A stretch of 64,000 nt of DNA from an uncultured Kangiella sp. (GCA_950096615.1 CATNCP010000009.1:1-64000); one strand, 5' to 3'; positions 28,229-38,299 are shown, numbered from the stretch's first letter. Numbers and translations are program-made. The notes: generated by a model not told the origin, from the letters alone.

Positions 28229-29176
28229 TTAAGCCAATTTTAACAATTGCGTCACGTCTTGATAAATCTCAGATGGAGGCTTTTGAGAGTTGACCCAATG
28301 CAAATTTGGCCAACTTCTGAGCCATGTAAATTGACGTTTTGCCAACTGCCGAGTGGCGATGACACCTCTCTCGACTGCTTGCTCTAAACTCAACTCTCCG
28401 TCTAAATGTTGCCACATCTGACGGTAACCCACCGATCGAATCGCGGGTAAGTCGGCGTTAAGATCTGCTCTTTGGTGCAATGTTTTGACCTCGTGCAAAA
28501 AGCCTTGTTCCATCATAATTCGGAACCGTGTCTCAATTCTTTGATGAAGAAAAGCACGCTCTTCGGGCGTGATTGCAATCTGCGTCACGTCATAAGGGAA
28601 CTCTTCTTGTTCCTGCTCTTGGTGCAGTTTTGATAAGGTTTTTCCTGTGATTTGATACACCTCAAGCGCTCTTAGAGTTCGCTGAGGGTCATTCTCATGA
28701 ATACGTTTCGCAGAAATAGGGTCGATAGTAGCTAACTCTTGATGTAAGACGGCGAGTCCTTCGGTCTCTAGGCGCTTCTGTAGCTGCTCACGAATCATCG
28801 GATCGGAATCAGGCAGGTTGTTCATGCCCTCTAGCAATGCTTTGTAATAAAGCATTGTGCCTCCGACCAGTATCGGCGTACGCCCATTATCAGTAATATC
28901 CTGCATTTCACACAGTGCATCGTCTCTAAATTGCGCAGCTGAGTATGGTTCAGCCGGATCACAAATATCGATCAGTCGGTGCGGTGCCAGCTCGAGTTCT
29001 TCCTTAGATGGCTTGGCGGAACCAATGTCCATTCCCTTGTAGACCATCGCAGAATCAACGCTGATGATGTCGCACTGATGTTCCTGCACAAGACGTATTG
29101 CTAAGTCAGTTTTACCTGACGCTGTTGGCCCCATGATAAAAAAAGCTTTAGGCTTATTTTCTACATTCGAACTCAC
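28229..29176 (-). CDS. miaA: tRNA dimethylallyltransferase
   Basis: MiaA adds a dimethylallyl group to A37 of tRNAs reading UNN codons. It has 315 residues. The P-loop is [11 protein letters not shown] (about 16-26), followed by [17 protein letters not shown], the [14 protein letters not shown] segment and [14 protein letters not shown]. The start is GTG at 29176 with GGAG seven bases upstream, four bases after mutL. Confidence 0.96.
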   Translation of the reverse strand: MSSNVENKPKAFFIMGPTASGKTDLAIRLVQEHQCDIISVDSAMVYKGMDIGSAKPSKEELELAPHRLIDICDPAEPYSAAQFRDDALCEMQDITDNGRTPILVGGTMLYYKALLEGMNNLPDSDPMIREQLQKRLETEGLAVLHQELATIDPISAKRIHENDPQRTLRALEVYQITGKTLSKLHQEQEQEEFPYDVTQIAITPEERAFLHQRIETRFRIMMEQGFLHEVKTLHQRADLNADLPAIRSVGYRQMWQHLDGELSLEQAVERGVIATRQLAKRQFTWLRSWPNLHWVNSQKPPSEIYQDVTQLLKLA

Positions 29177-29180
29177 GCCG

Positions 29181-30989
29181 TTACTCCGCCTGAGACTCAG
29201 ACTTTTGCTTCAAAGCTAGCCAACTAGCGAGCTGCTCCGCCGACACTCGCTGACAGTACGATGACTCCTGCCAGTTATGGGGCGCTAATAATTCGCTCCA
29301 AGCTTGCTCTGACTCCGCCTGCCAATAGTCATCAAGAGACTGAATCAGCCTATTTTTAAGCTGCTCTAGGTTAACTGTTGCTGCTTCTTGGGCCATTGTA
29401 TAAAGCAGATCTTGTGTTAGTTGTTTAATATTAACATGAAGTATAGAGGCCGGAATTTTTCTTAAAGCGACCGACTGCGGCCCAGTAACATTTAAATCAA
29501 ACCCAAGCTTAGCCCAATTTGAAAGCTCTTCGTCGGAAAGCGTGTCCACAGGAATACCTAAGCGCTCGGGAATCAACAAAGGACGCTGTTTAACGTCGCC
29601 ACTTTGCCACTCGCTACGTAACAGCTGAGCAGTGTAATCCAACCAGAAACCTCGAACATCCAGCACTTGTAGTCCTTTCTCTTTAGGTTGCATGAGAAAA
29701 CGGTCTGCGACCAGAATAGCCTCCCCAGCCTTGCTAGGCTTTCTAGTTGCATAGGATTTAGGTGCGTAGGACTGAAAGTGACGTTCTCTTCCTGTTTGCT
29801 GCCGCGCTTGAGGGGCGGCTGAAGAGATCGATGAATCCTGCTCTATGGAAACACCCGCCTCCAATCGCGGATGATAATATTCATCCCTAGACCTAAACCT
29901 AAACTCAGACTCTTGGCTTTGCGGAATATAGGCTCTCTGAACTTCTTCCACTTGGCTTAATTCTTCGGCCTGCAACACCTCATTTTGGGGTTGCAGGCAG
30001 TCAGAAACAGCTCTCGAAATAAAGTCATGGACTTGCCTCGCATCTGAAAATCGAACTTCGTGCTTAGTTGGATGGACATTCACATCCACCTTTTCAGCAT
30101 CCAGTTCAAGGTAAATAACGTAAGCAGGAACTCGCCCTGTCGGCAGCAACTCTTGGTAGGCTTGTCGAATGGCATGATTCAATGTGCGGTCTCGAACCGC
30201 GCGTCCGTTGACGAACACATATTGGCTCATGTTCGAGTTTTGGTGAAAATCCGGGTGCGACAACCAGCCCCATAAACGTAAATGCTCAACGCTGGCGTCC
30301 AATGCTAAGGACTGGCCTAGAAAGCTATTGCTAACAATCGCGCCTATACGCTGCTTCTGTTGCTCTTCAGACAGCGCAGCTGGGATTCGTTTGGTGACTT
30401 TGCCATTGTGCTTTAACGTAAAAGCCACTTGCGGCGAAGCCAAGGCCACTCGCTTCATGGTTTCTTCAATATGCACATACTCAGTACGTTCAGCGCGCAA
30501 AAACTTTTGCCGGGCTGGCGTATTAAAGAATAAATCCCTGACCTCAACGATAGTCCCGACGGGCATTGGTCGCGGCTGAATATCTACCGCCATATCTTGA
30601 CCTTGTGCAATTGCGGACCAACCGGTGGCATCGTCATTAGCGTTGCTGGCTTTGGAGCTTAAGGTTAATCGAGCAACGGAGCTAATACTGGCCAAAGCCT
30701 CGCCGCGGAAACCCAGTGTATGAATAGCCTTTAGGTCTTCCGTGCGTTCGATTTTGCTGGTGGCATGGCGCGCCAGAGCTAACTCCAGCTCTTCACGCTC
30801 AATACCATGACCATCATCAGTAATCCGAATCAGCCTCGTACCGCCTCGCTCAATATCCAACTGAATACGAGTGGCGCCAGCATCTACCGCATTTTCCAAC
30901 AACTCCTTGACCACTGACGAGGGCCGCTCTACGACTTCGCCAGCAGCAATCTGGTTCGCTAACAGTGGGGAAAGCTTTTTAATGTGCAT
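29181..30989 (-). CDS. mutL: DNA mismatch repair protein MutL
   Basis: MutL couples MutS mismatch recognition to strand cleavage. It has 602 residues (E. coli 615). The GHKL ATPase domain shows [27 protein letters not shown] and [13 protein letters not shown]. The C-terminal dimerisation domain starts near 420. I see no DQHAxxERxxYE endonuclease motif, so nicking would depend on another protein, as with MutH. It is embedded between amiB and miaA. Confidence 0.96.
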   Translation of the reverse strand: MHIKKLSPLLANQIAAGEVVERPSSVVKELLENAVDAGATRIQLDIERGGTRLIRITDDGHGIEREELELALARHATSKIERTEDLKAIHTLGFRGEALASISSVARLTLSSKASNANDDATGWSAIAQGQDMAVDIQPRPMPVGTIVEVRDLFFNTPARQKFLRAERTEYVHIEETMKRVALASPQVAFTLKHNGKVTKRIPAALSEEQQKQRIGAIVSNSFLGQSLALDASVEHLRLWGWLSHPDFHQNSNMSQYVFVNGRAVRDRTLNHAIRQAYQELLPTGRVPAYVIYLELDAEKVDVNVHPTKHEVRFSDARQVHDFISRAVSDCLQPQNEVLQAEELSQVEEVQRAYIPQSQESEFRFRSRDEYYHPRLEAGVSIEQDSSISSAAPQARQQTGRERHFQSYAPKSYATRKPSKAGEAILVADRFLMQPKEKGLQVLDVRGFWLDYTAQLLRSEWQSGDVKQRPLLIPERLGIPVDTLSDEELSNWAKLGFDLNVTGPQSVALRKIPASILHVNIKQLTQDLLYTMAQEAATVNLEQLKNRLIQSLDDYWQAESEQAWSELLAPHNWQESSYCQRVSAEQLASWLALKQKSESQAE

Positions 30990-31006
30990 ATCAGTGTGTG
31001 TAGCAG

Positions 31007-32323
31007 TTAACTACGAGGAATCACTAATTTTTGACCGATTCGAACCGTATTCGAAGTCAATTTATTAGCTCTTTTGATTTCAGTAACGCTCGTATTGAAG
31101 CGCTTTGCTACCTTGATAAGGTTATCGCCACGCTTTACATGATAAATGTTTTTTCGGTATAAGCTGGCAAACTTAGTGCCGTCGGGCGCATGTTGCTTGA
31201 AGTAGTCAACGATACCGTCCCTGACCGCGCCAGCAAGTTTGCGGCGATACGATGAGGTTTTCAGTAAACGTTCTTCACCAGGATTAGAAATAAATCCTGA
31301 CTCAACGAGAATTGAAGGAATATCAGGATTTTTAAGAACCAGCAGTGAGTTCTCTTCCACATAATGTTTGTGCATCTTTGGAGCAACACGCTTCATCGCC
31401 GAGTGAACTTCTTTGCCCACCTTAAAGCTTTCGGCAATAGAGCTTTCCATCTGCAAATCTAACAATACTGAGCGCACTGAATTATCGTACTCTGATAAAA
31501 CCACGGTGCTATCAACACCACCCAACAATTCCGACTTCTCTTCCTGCAACTTCATCCAGCGAGCAACTTCAGACTTAGCACCATAAAGATTCAAAACCCA
31601 CACTGATGCGCCTCTAGCCTTTGGGCTTTTAAAGCCATCCGCGTGCACCGATACAAATAAGTCAGCACGGTGTTTGCGTGCAATGTCTGTACGCTTACGG
31701 TGTGGAATATAGTAATCCCCTTCACGCACCATAATTGCTTTTAAGCCATTAACCGAGTTGATGGCATCAACCAAATCTTTTGACAGCTTAAGTACAATAT
31801 CTTTTTCTTGAGTGCCGCTAGGCCCTAGAGCACCAGGGTCTTCACCGCCGTGACCAGCATCTACTGCAATAACAATATCCCGTTCCGCGCCGAGCGCAGA
31901 CTCAGGAGGCTTGATCACTTCGCGTTTTTTATCCAGCAAGTCGATGACGAGGCGATCGCTGTACTCTTGATAAGGTTTTAAAGAAAAGCTCTTTGGCTCC
32001 GCACTTTTATTCAAATCAAGAACCAGTCTCAACACACCTTCTCGTGGAGGTTTGCTTTGACGCACGCGCTTGACCAGATCACTTTTAATGTCTAGCTGAC
32101 TCAAATCAACAGAGACGCGAGATTCAGGGATATCGACAACAATTCGATCAGGGTTTGTTAGGACAGTTAATTCGTGCTCAACAGGAGAAGTCAGGTCGAA
32201 AACAACCCGTGTTGATTCTGGAGATTGCCAAAACCTCATGCTTTTGATGACTGCAGCTTGAGCTGCAAAGCCGAACATCAAGGCGGCGGCAAATAGTGTT
32301 TTTGTCAGATGCTTTTTTATCAT
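31007..32323 (-). CDS. amiB: N-acetylmuramoyl-L-alanine amidase with AMIN and LysM domains
   Basis: This periplasmic enzyme cleaves septal peptidoglycan for daughter-cell separation. From ATG 32323 it has 438 residues and a signal peptide ending AAQA. An AMIN domain (about 25-125) precedes the zinc Amidase_3 domain with AVDAGHGGEDPGALG, SVHADGFKSP and LVESGFISNPGEERLL. A C-terminal LysM motif (YHVKRGDNLIKVAKRFNTS) binds peptidoglycan, as in E. coli AmiB. The frame continues 17 codons upstream, but those would precede the signal peptide. Confidence 0.94.
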   Translation of the reverse strand: MIKKHLTKTLFAAALMFGFAAQAAVIKSMRFWQSPESTRVVFDLTSPVEHELTVLTNPDRIVVDIPESRVSVDLSQLDIKSDLVKRVRQSKPPREGVLRLVLDLNKSAEPKSFSLKPYQEYSDRLVIDLLDKKREVIKPPESALGAERDIVIAVDAGHGGEDPGALGPSGTQEKDIVLKLSKDLVDAINSVNGLKAIMVREGDYYIPHRKRTDIARKHRADLFVSVHADGFKSPKARGASVWVLNLYGAKSEVARWMKLQEEKSELLGGVDSTVVLSEYDNSVRSVLLDLQMESSIAESFKVGKEVHSAMKRVAPKMHKHYVEENSLLVLKNPDIPSILVESGFISNPGEERLLKTSSYRRKLAGAVRDGIVDYFKQHAPDGTKFASLYRKNIYHVKRGDNLIKVAKRFNTSVTEIKRANKLTSNTVRIGQKLVIPRS

Positions 32324-32378
32324 TGTCACTTTGCAGTTACTGCTCCATTTGATTTTGGCACAAATTAGCGTCACTTGG

Positions 32379-32879
32379 CTAGTTTTTGCCTAACTTTTGC
32401 CGTATTTTCTGTGCCAGATCTTGCCCTAACACCGAATCGGTAAAAGCGAAGTCCGCTTTTCGCCCTAAGTCTTGATACATCAGCTCTATCACTAAGTCAG
32501 CGTTTGGGATCATGCCATGACCTTTATCGGGCCACTCAAAAATCAGTAATGAGTCTTCATCCTGATATTCCCGAATACCGATAAACTCCAGTTCTTCAGG
32601 GTCTGCGAGGCGATATAAATCAAAGTGATACACACTGTGCCCTTTGAACTGGTAGGGCTCAACCAAGGTATAAGTTGGGCTTTTTACGGCACCTGAATGA
32701 CCAAGCCCCTGCAACAGACCGCGAACGAAGGTCGTTTTACCCGCTCCCAAATCGCCATACATATAGATAGTAAAAGGCAGCGGTAACAATTCTGATAAGG
32801 CAAAACCTAAAGCTACCGTTTCAGTTTCATTGTCTAATAAAAAGCTTAATTTCGGTTTATCTAATACCGTAGTTTCCAC
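32379..32879 (-). CDS. tsaE: tRNA threonylcarbamoyladenosine biosynthesis ATPase TsaE
   Basis: TsaE is the ATPase that resets the TsaBD complex making t6A37 in tRNA. It has 166 residues. The Walker A motif is GDLGAGKTTFVRG (about 42-54), with SPTYTLVEPY, YHFDLYRLADPEEL and the LLIFEWPDKG segment. The start is GTG 32879. It is next to amiB and nnrD in the widely conserved order. Confidence 0.95.
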   Translation of the reverse strand: METTVLDKPKLSFLLDNETETVALGFALSELLPLPFTIYMYGDLGAGKTTFVRGLLQGLGHSGAVKSPTYTLVEPYQFKGHSVYHFDLYRLADPEELEFIGIREYQDEDSLLIFEWPDKGHGMIPNADLVIELMYQDLGRKADFAFTDSVLGQDLAQKIRQKLGKN

Positions 32880-32915
32880 CCAATACTCCCAAACTCTTCC
32901 TAAAAACTTTAGCCA

Positions 32916-32945
32916 GTCGAAGACTCTAACTGGTCGAAGACTCTA
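32916..32945. repeat. Short tandem repeat at the nnrD stop codon
   Basis: GTCGAAGACTCTA occurs twice at a 17-base period (32916-32928 and 32933-32945). The second copy includes the nnrD stop codon. It looks like a local slippage duplication that may have trimmed or extended the C-terminus. Confidence 0.7.
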
Positions 32946-34532
32946 GCCAGTTGATTGCTCCAGCTGCTTAATCCAAACCACTAACTCATCAATAACTTCT
33001 GACGCCAGTAAGCCTCGTCGTCTACCACCAGCAATGCCAATGGCGGCTTCGAAATGCAGTTGTGTCGCGAGCAAAGTAGCGTCGAGTACCGACGAACCTT
33101 GCGCAATAAAGCTGGTGATTAAACCAGTTAACACATCTCCTAAACCCGCGGTAATTAACGCAGGGTGTGCGCCTGCCACAACAAAGCTTTGTGAACCATC
33201 ACTGACCACAGTTCCCGGTCCCTTTAGCAAACAAACAGTACCGTACTTTTTCGCCAGCGACTGCGCCACTTTAATTCGATTTTGCTCTACGTAAGCTGTA
33301 TCCACGCTTAACTGTGGTTCAATACGCCCGGATGAAAAAACATCTTCTTCTTGCGCATTCAAAAGACGGCAGGCTTCGCCTATATGTGGCGTTATCACAC
33401 ATTGCGCGGGTAATTCTACCGAAGCGTGTTGCGCCAGCCAATACAAGCCATCAGCATCTAGCACCATTGGTATCTCAGCGTTTTTAATAACGCTCGAACC
33501 ATCAAGAAACAACTGCTCTGCTGTAGCATCGCGTCCTAAGCCAGGACCAAACCCTACCGCTTGATAGCGATCCATGGAGCTAAAGTCACAAGTATCGGAA
33601 TAGCCCTGCCACATGATTTCTGGGCAATAACTTAAGGCTGCCGCTTGGTTTGTGCGGTGCAACCAACAAGACACTAAGCCAGAGCCTGACTTAATCGCAG
33701 AGGTTGCCGCTAATAGTGCAGCACCGCCCATCCCGTCGCCACCGCCAATGATCAAGCTATGGCCACAATCAAACTTAGAGCCGACCGCGGTTCGCTGCGG
33801 AAGCTTATCTTTTAAATGCTCGATGTCACTCCACCAAGCTTGAGGCATTTCACTATATGCCAGCGGGTTTCTCATCCCTAAAGTCTCCAAGAACAATTGC
33901 CCTTGGTACTCCAGCGCATGACCCAGTCTTTGTCCCGCTTTAAGAGCCACAAAGCTCACCGTCGCATCAGCTTTAAAGGCTATCGCTTGACCATTTTTTT
34001 GCGAGCAGCAACCATTTTCCGCATAAATGCCCGTAGGGATATCCAGCGCCAACTTATTAGCTTTAACCTCGTTAAGCTTCTCAATCAGCTGACAATACTC
34101 ATCCCTAAGCTCGCCGTTAACGCCCGTACCCAGCATTGCATCTACGACCACATCAGCGAAAGGCAACTCCTGCTCTTTAGCTTCTTCAATGCCTAAAATA
34201 TCAAACGTTTGATGAGGTTCTTTTTTTATAGAGAGCAGCTCTTGCCATGCCTTTTGCGGATCACCACTAAACTCCGAGTACGCTTTAAGCGCTATTAAAG
34301 TCACGTTAAATCCAGCTTGGAGCGCATGTTTAGCAACAACCAAGCCATCGCCAGCATTATTACCAGCACCCGTTGCAATGAGCCAGTGGCTGGCTTGCGG
34401 CCATAATCGGCGAGCCCGCTCAAAAGCACTCGCGCCTGCTCTTTGCATCAGTTCATACAGCTTAATACCTTGGTCTTTTACAAAGGCTTGTTCAATCTGC
34501 TTGATACTGTCAACGGAGAACAAAGGTTGCAT
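32943..34532 (-). CDS. nnrD: Bifunctional NAD(P)HX epimerase / dehydratase
   Basis: This 529-residue protein repairs hydrated NADH and NADPH. The N-terminal YjeF-N epimerase half (about 1-225) contains GAGNNAGDGLVVA and DAMLGTGVNG. The C-terminal ribokinase-like dehydratase half (from about 240) contains GGGDGMGGAALLA, GFGPGLGRD, LDADGLYWLA, KGPGTVVSD and ALITAGLGDVLTG. It is the usual gene between orn and tsaE. Its stop codon sits inside the second copy of a short tandem repeat. Confidence 0.95.
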   Translation of the reverse strand: MQPLFSVDSIKQIEQAFVKDQGIKLYELMQRAGASAFERARRLWPQASHWLIATGAGNNAGDGLVVAKHALQAGFNVTLIALKAYSEFSGDPQKAWQELLSIKKEPHQTFDILGIEEAKEQELPFADVVVDAMLGTGVNGELRDEYCQLIEKLNEVKANKLALDIPTGIYAENGCCSQKNGQAIAFKADATVSFVALKAGQRLGHALEYQGQLFLETLGMRNPLAYSEMPQAWWSDIEHLKDKLPQRTAVGSKFDCGHSLIIGGGDGMGGAALLAATSAIKSGSGLVSCWLHRTNQAAALSYCPEIMWQGYSDTCDFSSMDRYQAVGFGPGLGRDATAEQLFLDGSSVIKNAEIPMVLDADGLYWLAQHASVELPAQCVITPHIGEACRLLNAQEEDVFSSGRIEPQLSVDTAYVEQNRIKVAQSLAKKYGTVCLLKGPGTVVSDGSQSFVVAGAHPALITAGLGDVLTGLITSFIAQGSSVLDATLLATQLHFEAAIGIAGGRRRGLLASEVIDELVVWIKQLEQSTG

Positions 34533-34539
34533 AATAAGC

Positions 34540-35097
34540 TTAACTGGATTCGGTTAAATCAATAAAGTGCTCTCGGTAGTAAGCACACTCTGCGATCGAC
34601 TCACGGATATCGTCTAGCGCCAAATGCGTCGCGCTTTTCTTAAAGCCTGGGAGAATCCCTGGTTTCCAACGTTGAGCCAACTCTTTTAAGGTGCTCACAT
34701 CGACATGGCGATAGTGAAAATACTGCTCCAATTCAGGCATATGCTTGACCATAAAGCGGCGATCTTGGCAGATTGAATTGCCACACATTGGCGACTTTCC
34801 TTCTGAAACCCACTGCTTTAAGAACTCGATAGTCTGACGAGAAGCTTCAGTCTCATCAACGCTACTATCTTTAACGCGCTGAGTAAGCCCTGACTTACCG
34901 TGTTGTTCAACACACCACTCATTCATGTTTGCGAGCGTGTCATCATCTTGATGTATTGCTAGCACAGGGCCTTCCGCCAGAATATTTAAATTCTTGTCCG
35001 TAACAATAGTCGCAATCTCAATGACTTTATCCGTTTCAGGATCCAAGCCCGTCATCTCTAGGTCGACCCAGATTAAGTTGTCCGCTTGTTGCGTCAC
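34540..35097 (-). CDS. orn: Oligoribonuclease
   Basis: Orn is the DEDDh exonuclease that clears 2-5-nt RNAs and the linear pGpG from c-di-GMP breakdown. It has 185 residues. Exo I motif [10 protein letters not shown], Exo II with SICQDRRFM and Exo III with [12 protein letters not shown] are present. It begins the minus-strand cluster and is divergent from phhB. Confidence 0.97.
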   Translation of the reverse strand: MTQQADNLIWVDLEMTGLDPETDKVIEIATIVTDKNLNILAEGPVLAIHQDDDTLANMNEWCVEQHGKSGLTQRVKDSSVDETEASRQTIEFLKQWVSEGKSPMCGNSICQDRRFMVKHMPELEQYFHYRHVDVSTLKELAQRWKPGILPGFKKSATHLALDDIRESIAECAYYREHFIDLTESS

Positions 35098-35204
35098 AAA
35101 GCACTCCTCTTTATTGAGTTTTGCTAAAAAAAACCGTTCGTTTCAGTTATTATAGACACAATTTAAAACACATACAGATCAAAGCAACGATTTTTGGAGT
35201 AATT

Positions 35205-35588
35205 ATGGAACAGTTAGCCTCAGTGCAACTCTCTCAGCAAGAGTGTGTACATAACGACGATTCTAAAAAGCCTTTGGACAATGACACTCGCGATTCATTA
35301 TTAAAAGAACAGCTCCCTGAATGGAATTACAACGCTGAGAAAGGCGAAGTTTCGCGTAAATTCAAATTCAAAAACTATTATCACACCATGGCTTTTGTTA
35401 ATGCTGTGGCTTGGATTGCCAATAAGCAAGCGCATCACCCAGATCTCGAAGTGAGCTATGGCCACTGTTTAGTACGTTACACCACGCACGATGCAGGAAA
35501 CAGTTTATGCCTGAATGATCTTATTTGCGCCGCACACATTGATGCACTAGAAAACAACGGCAATTTCGGCCCGAACTTTCAAGACTAA
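35205..35588 (+). CDS. phhB: Pterin-4a-carbinolamine dehydratase
   Basis: This enzyme recycles the pterin cofactor of phenylalanine hydroxylase. From ATG 35205, with GGAG six bases upstream, it has 127 residues. The catalytic region NKQAHHPDLEVSYG and the TTHDAG segment are typical; the C-terminal LNDLICAAHIDAL completes the fold. The longer frame back to 35121 adds 28 codons with no family similarity. phhA is not in the window. Confidence 0.92.
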   Translation: MEQLASVQLSQQECVHNDDSKKPLDNDTRDSLLKEQLPEWNYNAEKGEVSRKFKFKNYYHTMAFVNAVAWIANKQAHHPDLEVSYGHCLVRYTTHDAGNSLCLNDLICAAHIDALENNGNFGPNFQD

Positions 35589-35634
35589 CCAGTGATTCTA
35601 CAACGATAACGCTCTCTAAATAATAGGCCAGACT

Positions 35635-36630
35635 TTGGGTAAAAAACGTAAACAGCAACATAAGAAACGCCAAAACGTAGAAGGCGTTTTATCGCAAGAC
35701 AATCAACCTAAAGTCGATACTGATACACTTGGCCCAGAAGAACAAGGTATCGTTATCAGCCGTTTTGGTCAGCAAGTCGATATCGCTGACCAAAACTTTA
35801 ATACTATTCGCTGTTTTCTAAGACGCGCCAAAGAAGTCCCCGTTGTGGGTGACAAAGCGACATTCCAAAGACAAGACAAGCTGGACACCGGCGTCTTGGT
35901 TAAATTTGAAGAGCGAACATCGTTACTCAAACGCCCAACGCCACACCATGGCATTAAGCCCGTGGCGGCTAATATTGACCTCATAGCCCTTCTATTAGCA
36001 CCTGAACTCGGCTTTTCAGAAATGCTACTCGATCGCTACTTGGTCGCGGCTGAATCGAGCAATATTCCCGTGTGGCTTGTTTTTAACAAATGGGACCTGC
36101 TCGATGACGAGCAAAAAACAGTGATTCAACAACGCCTGAAGACCTATCAAGACGTTGGCTATCCGATTTACTTCATTAGCGCCAAGCATGGTGATCAAGT
36201 GGATGAGTTAGTCAAGGATTTGCGTGGGAAGCAACTGCTATTAGCAGGACAATCGGGCGTGGGTAAATCCACACTGATTAAATACCTATTCCCAGATCTC
36301 GAAGTCGCCACTGCGGATATTTCAGAAAACTCAGGACTCGGCACGCACACCACCACCGCCTCAAGACTCTACAAACTCGACGATGATACTTATCTCGTCG
36401 ACTCGCCAGGAGTTCGTGAGTTTGGTTTATGGCATCTCGAAGATCATGATATCCAGCAAGGTTTTGTGGAAATCTACAAGCTCGCTGAAAACTGTAAATT
36501 CCGTGACTGTAAACATATTAAAGAACCCGGCTGCGCTGTACTCGCTGCCGCTAAAAGTGGCGATATCGCAGAATCACGCATAAACAACTATCACCATCTC
36601 ATCCAAAATTACGATCAGCAGTTTAATTAA
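35635..36630 (+). CDS. rsgA: Ribosome small-subunit GTPase RsgA
   Basis: RsgA is a late 30S maturation GTPase. It has 331 residues starting at TTG 35635 (GKKRKQQHKKRQ, the basic N-terminal tail of the family). An OB fold (about 35-100) precedes a circularly permuted G domain: NKWDLL (G4), AGQSGVGKSTL (G1), GLGTHTTT (G2) and DSPGVREFGL (G3). The zinc site is CKFRDCKHIKEPGC. A diverged copy of its last 26 codons occurs at 36973-37050. The gene lies near orn and psd as in E. coli. Confidence 0.96.
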   Translation: MGKKRKQQHKKRQNVEGVLSQDNQPKVDTDTLGPEEQGIVISRFGQQVDIADQNFNTIRCFLRRAKEVPVVGDKATFQRQDKLDTGVLVKFEERTSLLKRPTPHHGIKPVAANIDLIALLLAPELGFSEMLLDRYLVAAESSNIPVWLVFNKWDLLDDEQKTVIQQRLKTYQDVGYPIYFISAKHGDQVDELVKDLRGKQLLLAGQSGVGKSTLIKYLFPDLEVATADISENSGLGTHTTTASRLYKLDDDTYLVDSPGVREFGLWHLEDHDIQQGFVEIYKLAENCKFRDCKHIKEPGCAVLAAAKSGDIAESRINNYHHLIQNYDQQFN

Positions 36631-36684
36631 CGAGTTTAACTGAAGGTTAGCTTGAGAATTAAAATTAAGGGCTAAATAATAAAA

Positions 36685-36885
36685 TTACGCAGCAATTTCT
36701 TTTTTACTGCCCAAAATCGCTAAACAAACCATGCTGAGTGGAGGAATAAACGCCAAGAAAAAGTGCAAAACAACCGTTGCCTTAAGACTTTTAACCCTTG
36801 TCTTCCCAAGAAAGTAAGCAAGTGGCGTGGCAATTAGAACCCACATAAAAACCAAATTCACGGCTAAAGTTACACTAATATTCAT
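36685..36885 (-). CDS. Small two-helix membrane protein
   Basis: From ATG 36885 (AGGAT just upstream) this frame encodes 66 residues with two hydrophobic segments (about 5-25 and 36-56), joined by a basic loop GKTRVKSLKATV. I do not recognise a family. It sits between rsgA and the remnant of an older rsgA end, so it may have arrived with the incoming allele. Confidence 0.6.
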   Translation of the reverse strand: MNISVTLAVNLVFMWVLIATPLAYFLGKTRVKSLKATVVLHFFLAFIPPLSMVCLAILGSKKEIAA

Positions 36886-36972
36886 AATCCTATTTTTTCC
36901 CTTATTGTTCCTTATTTTATGCAATTCGCTACAGTGGCGACGCGGTAAATATTATCGGTTGGTCTTTATAGT

Positions 36973-37050
36973 GTCAACGGCGACATCGCAGAGTCACAAA
37001 TAAAGAACTATCACCACCTAATTCAGCACTAAGATCAGCAGTTTAGTTAG
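36973..37050 (+). pseudogene. Remnant of the 3' end of a diverged rsgA
   Basis: This stretch matches the last codons of rsgA (36556-36630) at roughly 79 % of bases by hand comparison. In frame it reads VNGDIAESQIKNYHHLIQ, then a TAA where rsgA has TAC, then DQQFS and a stop. Most differences are in third positions. It lies about 420 bases downstream of the intact copy. The pattern points to replacement of rsgA by a related allele with the old 3' end left behind. Confidence 0.8.
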
Positions 37051-37118
37051 ACATAGCTTATTAGGTACGCTCTTTCCCGCCCCTTAAAGTTAGCCGCAAT
37101 GAAATGAATTTATAGTGC

Positions 37119-37293
37119 AAATTAGGCAGGACAGCCTAATTTAGTCAAAACGAAACAGGACGTTTCGTTTGACGGCACGTCATAAATTAATGAATAAGGG
37201 TAGCCCGAAGGGCCTAACGTCACGGGGCGTCTTTTCTTTTCCCCCTTTTCTTTGGACGAGCAAAGAAAAGGGTAAGGAAGACTATCCATAGTC
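37119..37293. repeat. Composite palindromic intergenic element with AGGAC-loop hairpins
   Basis: The gap between the rsgA remnant and psd is built from successive inverted repeats. They are AAATTAGGC / GCCTAATTT around AGGACA (37119-37142); AAACGAAAC / GTTTCGTTT around AGGAC (37148-37170); GACG / CGTC (37171-37181); GCCC / GGGC around GAA (37203-37213); CCCTTTTCTTTG / CAAAGAAAAGGG around GACGAG (37243-37272); and GACTAT / ATAGTC (37280-37293). The structure is seen directly. Similar hairpin-rich intergenic repeats are known in other gammaproteobacteria. Copy number in this genome cannot be judged from one window. Confidence 0.8.
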
Positions 37294-37364
37294 TGAATAC
37301 AATATTTAAGTTACAATTCAATCAATTAAAGTAAACACCCACTAGAGTAACGGTCAAAAACAGC

Positions 37365-38228
37365 ATGGCTGATAAATTAAAAGTCTTATTACAGTACCTA
37401 ATCCCTCAACACGGCTTATCGATTTTGATGGGCAAGGTGGCTGAGAGCAAGAATCCAACCATTAAAAACACTTTTGCTAAATGGTTCATCAAAAAGTACG
37501 GCATTGATATGAGTATCGCCGAACGTGAAAAGCCTGAGGATTATGAAACGTTTAATGACTTTTTTACCCGAAGCTTAAAGCCTGACGTTCGCCCTATTGC
37601 CGATGGTGATGACGTCATTGTTAACCCAGCAGACGGCAAGGTGAGTCAACTGGGCCCAATAGATAATGATTTCATCTTCCAAGCGAAAGGACATCGTTAT
37701 AGCGCTAAGACGCTACTAGGTGGCGATGCTGAGCTGGCCAAGCCTTTCGAGAATGGCGAGTTTGCGACTATTTATTTGTCCCCGAAAGACTACCATCGTG
37801 TGCATATGCCAATGACGGGTAAGCTGACGAAAATGTTGCATGTCCCTGGAAAACTATTCAGCGTAAACCCTTTAACTGCGCGTAATGTTCCCAATCTGTT
37901 TGCTCGCAATGAGCGCGTAGTCGCCATGTTCGATACTGAGATCGGCCCAATGGCGATGGTGTTGGTTGGCGCGACCATTGTCGGTAGCATCGAAACCGTT
38001 TGGGAAGGCACTATCACGCCACCCACACGTGATGATATCAAAGTGTGGGATTACTCTAATAACAGCAAAGATAAAACCATCACTCTCGAAAAAGGTGAAG
38101 AAATGGGGCGCTTTAAACTGGGCTCTACAGTGATTTTGTTATTCCCGAAAGACACCATAGAATGGGAAGACTCAATGAAGGCTTATGCTCCTACCGTCAT
38201 GGGGACCGCGCTAGCTCACAAAAAATAA
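37365..38228 (+). CDS. psd: Phosphatidylserine decarboxylase proenzyme
   Basis: Psd converts phosphatidylserine to phosphatidylethanolamine at the inner membrane. It has 287 residues. It self-cleaves at the LGST motif, here [11 protein letters not shown] near residue 250, giving a pyruvoyl alpha subunit. [24 protein letters not shown] and [12 protein letters not shown] are family landmarks. It follows rsgA, as in E. coli, but with a 730-base gap holding the small gene and repeats. Confidence 0.96.
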   Translation: MADKLKVLLQYLIPQHGLSILMGKVAESKNPTIKNTFAKWFIKKYGIDMSIAEREKPEDYETFNDFFTRSLKPDVRPIADGDDVIVNPADGKVSQLGPIDNDFIFQAKGHRYSAKTLLGGDAELAKPFENGEFATIYLSPKDYHRVHMPMTGKLTKMLHVPGKLFSVNPLTARNVPNLFARNERVVAMFDTEIGPMAMVLVGATIVGSIETVWEGTITPPTRDDIKVWDYSNNSKDKTITLEKGEEMGRFKLGSTVILLFPKDTIEWEDSMKAYAPTVMGTALAHKK

Positions 38229-38269
38229 GCCCCAGACAGCAACAACCGCTGACAGCCTCCTCATTAGAT

Positions 38270-38299
38270 AGTAGGCGCTAAGACTACTTAGCGCCTACT
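38270..38299 (+). terminator. Hairpin after psd
   Basis: AGTAGGCGCTAAG and its complement form a perfect 13-base stem with an ACTA loop, 41 bases after psd. The T tract that follows (TGCCTTTCC) is imperfect. Confidence 0.7.

Noticed and set aside
36631-37364. CRISPR array or integron-like site in the repeat-rich gap.
   Set aside because: The inverted repeats differ in sequence and length, there is no regular spacer pattern, and there are no cas or integrase genes.
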